Source: Sphingomonas bacterium
GTDB taxonomy: Bacteria; Pseudomonadota; Alphaproteobacteria; Sphingomonadales; Sphingomonadaceae
DNA: 47,453 nt
Direction of reading: 5' to 3'
Assembly: GCF_028289855.1 (NCBI RefSeq)
Contig: NZ_JAQGKZ010000138.1
Span: forward strand, 1-47,453
The notes beneath the pieces were generated by a model that did no database searches, was not told where the DNA came from, and worked only from the letters and a program-made list of their open reading frames with translations. Made by a program: the position numbers and the translations under genes. Numbering within the stretch: the first letter of the stretch is position 1; each line of letters starts with the position of its first letter. Positions 44,643 to 47,453 of the stretch are shown in pieces.

Positions 44643-46291
44643 ATGATGGGCTGGGTGAACGTCGCTGCGCTCGTCATGGCGGTCGCGCCATTGCCGCCGG
44701 CGGGCGCGCGCACGGCGGTGGAGCTCGATGCGCTGGCGACGCTCCGGTATCGATCGGCGCAGACCGAGACCGTGGCGGCGCGGGTCGCCGATGCGCAACT
44801 GGTGGCGATGCGCGCGCGGATCGATGCGGGCGACAAGCAGCTCGTCCAGACCCGCAACCAGCTCGCCACGCTCCGCGCCGGGGCGCGTACCGACAAGGCC
44901 AGGATCGCCACGCTGGAAAAGCAGGCGGAAGCGATGGTCGCCGATCTCGCCGCGCTGAAGACCGGGTTCACCGACGAGTTGGCCAAACGCGACGCGCAAT
45001 ATGCCCGCGATATCGCCATCCTGCAGACCGCGGGCGAGCAATTGCTCGCGACGCCCGAGGGCGCACGCGCGCTGGCGCTCTACAACGAAGGCGGGCCGGG
45101 CGCGTTCGAGGCGGCCGATGCCGTGCTCGCGCAGATCGAGGCGGCGCGCGACAAGGCGCGCGAGGAGATGGCGAAGAAACAGCTCGGCGACGATCGCCGT
45201 GCGCGCGCGCAATTGGCGCTCGACGCGCGCGACAAGGGGCTGACGACGACCGCCATCGTGATCGCACGGTGGGAGGCGGTGGTCGCCGCCGATCCCGGCA
45301 CGCAATGGGACTGGATCCAGCTCGTTCGCCTCTATCGGGGCGAGGCGCGGATGGATGACGCGCGCCGCGCCGCCGATCGTGCGCTGGCGACCGCGACCGA
45401 TCCGCGCGGCAAGTCGGTGGCGTTGACCGAACTGGGCACCATTGCGGTCGCGCGCAACGATCTGGCCGGCGCGAAGACCGCGTTCGCGCAGGCGCTCGAA
45501 ATCGACACAGTGGCGATGGAGAAGGACGCCACCGCCGATACGGTGCGCGACACGCTGGTGACGGTCGTCAAGCTCGGCAATGTGCTGTTGGCGCAGGGCG
45601 ATCCGGCCGGGGCGCAACGCTATTTCGACATGGTTCTCGCGCAGCAGCGCGCGTTGCTGGCGCTCGATCCGACGTCAGCGAGCCTGCGGCACGACGTGAT
45701 GGTCGCGCTGTTCATGGCCGGCGATGTCCGCATGGCGCGCGAGGATTTGAAGGGCGCGGCGGCGGTCTATGCCGAGGGGATGACGCTGGCGCAGGCGCTC
45801 GCCGCCGAGAGCCCGACATCGGTCCCCGCGCTCGACGACGAAGCGCGCGGGCTGATCAAGCTCGGCGATTTGCTGCTCGTCGCGGGCAAGCCCGACAAGG
45901 CGCTCGCCACCTTCGACGGCGCGCTGACCGTGCGGCGCGCGCTGCTGACGATCGACCCGGAGTCGGCGTCGGCGCGCGACGCGCTGGCGACCGCGCTGCA
46001 ACGCGTCGGCGACGGCCGGCTGGCGACCGGCGACACGACCGGTGCGCGGACCGTTTACGAAGAGGATTTGGCGCTCGCCCGCGCGCTGGCTGCTGCGAGT
46101 CTGGGTTCCGCGAACGCGCAACGCGGCCTGATGGTCGTGCTGTGGAAACTCGCCGCGATGGGCGCGCCCGGCCATGACTGGGCCGCGGTGCTGGCCCAGC
46201 TCAACACGATGAAGGCGGCCGGGCTGCTTGCCGCGAGCGACCAGCCGCTGTTCGCCGAAGCAACCGCCCGCGCCGAAGGAAAACCCTGGCC

Positions 46292-46295
<4 letters not shown>
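44643..46295 (+). CDS. Coiled-coil and tetratricopeptide-repeat protein
   Basis: 550 residues. A weak N-terminal signal or membrane segment (MMGWVNVAALVMAVAPLPPA) precedes a long coiled coil, about 40-190 (TRNQLATLRAGARTDKARIA, then ARDKAREEMAKKQLGDDRRA). Five or more TPR-like helical pairs follow to about 500 (for example KSVALTELGTIAVARNDLAG, LGNVLLAQGDPAGAQRYFDM, LGDLLLVAGKPDKALATFDG, RVGDGRLATGDTTGARTVYE). AAGGGGG lies before the double ATG at 44643/44646. Its stop overlaps the TIR-like gene (ATGA), so the two are made together; the TPR part is likely a protein-binding or oligomerisation platform. Confidence 0.8.

Positions 46296-47453
<1,158 letters not shown>

Overview
The window looks like chromosomal DNA of a sphingomonad (Sphingomonas or a close relative, Alphaproteobacteria). 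The DNA is GC-rich throughout. It carries a CtrA master regulator with a cluster of GANTC (CcrM) sites in its promoter, a PhoK-type alkaline phosphatase, a Bpt aminoacyl-tRNA-protein transferase, and many short intergenic palindromes of the kind that litter sphingomonad genomes. No prophage, insertion sequence, CRISPR array or rRNA was seen. Genes are packed tightly, and translational coupling through ATGA, GTGA or TGATG overlaps is common. Three convergent pairs share a 4-bp two-way stop.

Layout. 0-6.9 kb: the 3' part of metH, an RSL/BambL-type fucose-lectin homologue, a beta-helix protein whose signal peptide is cut by an amber codon, an unknown secreted protein with one C-terminal heme motif, a VOC protein and a PhoK-like phosphatase. 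6.9-13.1 kb: a DsbD-type reductase coupled to a B3-type metallo-beta-lactamase-fold enzyme, then the circularly permuted ATP-grasp / alpha-E / transglutaminase-like operon. In that operon the transglutaminase has lost its catalytic Cys, and a very large palindrome separates the first two genes. 13.1-20.5 kb: bpt, a small secreted protein, threonine ammonia-lyase, a 3-hydroxyisobutyrate-dehydrogenase-type enzyme coupled to an amidohydrolase, ctrA with its terminator and promoter, and an AI-2E/PerM-family permease. 20.5-29 kb: a LysR regulator divergent from pirin-wrbA, then a complete RND efflux operon (adaptor, pump, outer-membrane factor) with an intergenic repeat invading the 5' end of the last gene.

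29-32.2 kb: a small secreted protein, a maleylacetoacetate-isomerase-like GST, and then the most interesting locus of the window. It is a two-gene, visibly AT-richer cassette next to tRNA-Glu(CTC). It encodes an MvdD/PsnB-like ATP-grasp ligase and, directly upstream, a 205-residue protein whose C-terminal 55 residues are almost pure Thr/Ser/Asp with five Asp-Asp pairs. I read this as a graspetide (omega-ester peptide) biosynthesis locus with an unusually large precursor. 32.2-39.5 kb: an outer-membrane barrel / cupredoxin / GGDEF-EAL trio, a tiny membrane protein, and lemA with a DUF2207 protein. 39.5-44.6 kb: an accessory stretch with uncharacterised small genes, repeat-derived coding tails, and an autoregulated-looking operon of metallophosphoesterase, cupredoxin, ECF sigma factor and anti-sigma factor. 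44.6-47.45 kb: a coiled-coil/TPR protein coupled to a membrane-anchored TIR-like protein, then the 3' end of a class II DAHP synthase gene on the minus strand.
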